In this document: positions 12,172 to 13,702 of the stretch, one piece after another
How positions within the stretch are numbered: the stretch's first letter is position 1
Layout: every line of letters begins with the position of its first letter
Origin: an uncultured Clostridia bacterium
GTDB lineage: Bacteria > Bacillota > Clostridia > Christensenellales > CAG-314
DNA: 13,702 nt
Direction: 5' to 3'
Assembly (NCBI GenBank): GCA_934294965.1
Contig: CAKRAM010000091.1
Location: forward strand, 1-13,702
Made by a program: the position numbers and the translations under genes
The notes under the pieces: model-generated
Databases searched by the model: none
Told to the model about the DNA's origin: nothing
Seen by the model: the letters and a program-made list of their open reading frames with translations, nothing else

Positions 12172-13702
12172 TTACCTCGCCGAACATTTTATTTGAATAG
12201 TAACTTCCTTGCCTGCCGCAACGCTCAAAGCAAACTCTCTGCCGTGCGGTTTTTCCGGAAGGTTATGTTTTGTTATCTTTTTTGCAAAATCCGGCAAAAC
12301 CAAAATGAGCGAAGTTTGCTTTTTGCAACACAGGGATACGCTCATCGTGTTCTTTTCGCCGTTATATTTTGCCGAAACCGTTGCGCCGCTTTCGGTTGCA
12401 AAGTTTTGGAACTCGACGTTTTTCCAATCGGTGGGCAACGCAGGGAAAATTTTAACCAAGTCGTCATTGCAGTATATAAGCATTTGCTGCACGACGTGGG
12501 CAAAAACAAAGTTGGAATACAACTGCGCTATTATGCGGTCTCCGCTGCCGCAAATACCCATTCCGCGCCAATCGGTGTCGGCAAAAGAAAGATTGCCGGT
12601 CATGCAGCCGTTGGTTGCATCCGACAAGCACCGTTTTGCAAGGTTGCCTTCCCCCAGCCGCGCATACACCGCGCCTAAAACCAAAGTGCCGAAACTGTTT
12701 TGCGCCGACGGCAAACGTTTTTTGTTTGCGGTGTTCAAATAGACCTGCTTGCGTTCCTCCGCCGACATAAAACTGATCTCGTCGCCGAAGTACGCCTCGT
12801 ACAAAGTGCCGCAGGAAATGCCCGTGTAGTCCGCGGAAACGACGTTGTCGCAAAACTCTTTGAACACGCCGCCGTCGTCGACTTGCTTTTCCGGCAGTTT
12901 GGACAGCAAAACTCGCCAATTTTTCCTTTCCTTTACGCCCAAAATGCGACAAGCCTCCAGAAGGTTTTCCAGCAAGTTTTTGGCAAGAGCAATATCCAAC
13001 GCACCGTTTTTGGCAACTATCGGGCGGCTTTGGTATTTTGCAGAATCACCCACGCGCATAGGCAGTACCGACGGGCAAAACTCCACCGTGCCGTCGACGT
13101 CCGTCAGGTAGTCCTCGTAGAACCGCGCCGCTTCCTTCATGAACGGAAACAGTTTTTGGCGCAAAAACTTGTAGTTTTGCGTGTACTTTACGTATTTGAA
13201 GTAGAATTGCGCAACATAAGAGGCACAGCCGCAAAAATGCAGGGCGTATACGTCCACGCTGCCCGGCCGTCCGGTTTTGGGCGCGGCAACGACGGGAACG
13301 ACAATGCCCCTTGCGCCGAAAAGCCTTTGTGCGTTGTTTCGAAAATCCTCGGTATTGTTGACGTAAAAATCAAAAGATTTTTCCAAATTTTGGCTCAAAT
13401 TGCCCACAAACGTGTGCATATATGCCGTTTGAAGTTCGCCGTTGTAGCACTTGTACGCACGTTGCGGTTTGTAACTTCCGTTCCACAAACCTACGGGCGT
13501 GATTGTTTTTCCGTCGCCATCCATAGACGAAACGGTAATGTAACGGGCAAACTTGTAGGCTTTTTCCGCCAGTAGCGGACTTATGCCGCCACGTTTTGCA
13601 TCGTCCAGCAAATCTTCCGACGCAACGTCTTTTTGTTGGACGCAAAGCGACACGCTTGCCGATTGATACAGTTTTGCGTGCAATGCCTTGTGCGTTTTGA
13701 AC
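12172..13702 (-). CDS. GH95-like (alpha/alpha)6-barrel glycosidase-family protein, 5' part outside the window
   Basis: About 509 codons of a larger gene are visible; the frame is open to the window edge, and an apparent start at 13683 (TTG) is probably internal. The segment resembles the catalytic barrel and C-terminal sandwich of GH95 alpha-fucosidase-type enzymes: HKALHAKLYQSASVSL near the beginning, PVGLWNGSY, ARGIVVPVVAA, LFPFMKEAARFYEDYLTDVDG, NGALDIALAKNLLENLLEACRILG and IFPALPTDWKNVEF, then beta-rich sequence to the end. The usual N-terminal beta domain would lie off the window. Two acidic motifs expected in active GH95 enzymes seem changed: SPEN-like reads LPMR, and QIDGNFG-like reads QLYSNFV. 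It may be inactive, have another specificity or belong to a sister family. There is no sign of frameshift. It precedes purC by three bases. Confidence 0.65.
   Translation of the reverse strand, partial: FKTHKALHAKLYQSASVSLCVQQKDVASEDLLDDAKRGGISPLLAEKAYKFARYITVSSMDGDGKTITPVGLWNGSYKPQRAYKCYNGELQTAYMHTFVGNLSQNLEKSFDFYVNNTEDFRNNAQRLFGARGIVVPVVAAPKTGRPGSVDVYALHFCGCASYVAQFYFKYVKYTQNYKFLRQKLFPFMKEAARFYEDYLTDVDGTVEFCPSVLPMRVGDSAKYQSRPIVAKNGALDIALAKNLLENLLEACRILGVKERKNWRVLLSKLPEKQVDDGGVFKEFCDNVVSADYTGISCGTLYEAYFGDEISFMSAEERKQVYLNTANKKRLPSAQNSFGTLVLGAVYARLGEGNLAKRCLSDATNGCMTGNLSFADTDWRGMGICGSGDRIIAQLYSNFVFAHVVQQMLIYCNDDLVKIFPALPTDWKNVEFQNFATESGATVSAKYNGEKNTMSVSLCCKKQTSLILVLPDFAKKITKHNLPEKPHGREFALSVAAGKEVTIQIKCSAR

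Noticed and set aside
12700..13575. Long plus-strand frame (291 codons) opposite the glycosidase-like gene
   Set aside because: Its composition is that of the complement of a real gene, and no domain or ribosome site is seen.
1..13702. Mobile elements, CRISPR arrays, toxin-antitoxin or defence genes
   Set aside because: No transposase, regular repeat array, phage gene or attachment-type repeat was seen; the window looks like ordinary chromosome.

Overview
The window reads as a compact stretch of a Gram-positive-type bacterial chromosome, most likely Bacillota and probably class Clostridia. Strong Shine-Dalgarno sites (AAAGGAG, GGAGG), a SAM-I riboswitch in front of metK, the order metK-recD2-comF-secA and clostridial-looking versions of glmM, trxB and a cation diffusion facilitator all point that way. 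The organism call is an inference from gene content and signals, not from a marker gene. All ten recognisable genes, plus one interrupted gene, lie on the minus strand, so transcription runs from right to left. I see no tRNA, rRNA, CRISPR array, transposase or phage gene.

Right block (13702 to about 9388): a partial (alpha/alpha)6-barrel glycosidase-like gene of GH95 type runs in from the edge. It is followed, with 3-5 base gaps or ATGA overlaps, by purC, nrdR, a two-domain P-loop kinase-like gene and a CYTH-domain gene. The CYTH frame is broken by an in-frame TAG. The next 35 codons in the same frame encode what looks like the missing C-terminus of the family.

Middle block (about 9330 to 5567): a promoter candidate and hairpin leader precede trxB, whose product keeps the CATC redox site but lacks the usual NADPH-binding motifs. 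After a 158-base gap come glmM and a cation diffusion facilitator gene, 11 bases apart, closed by an intrinsic terminator at 5567-5609.

Left block (5490 to 1): a near-consensus promoter (TTGACA, 17 bases, TAAAAT) leads into a SAM-I riboswitch with a clear antiterminator/terminator pair. Behind it are metK, recD2, comF and the first 313 codons of secA. No terminator is visible after metK, so a methionine/SAM-responsive leader may also set transcription of a DNA helicase gene, a competence-family gene and the essential Sec ATPase gene.

No wholly new multi-gene system is evident. The best leads are the amber-interrupted CYTH gene, the thioredoxin-reductase-like protein without NADPH motifs, the GH95-like protein lacking both usual acidic active-site motifs, the kinase with an uncharacterised N-terminal domain, and the reach of the riboswitch.
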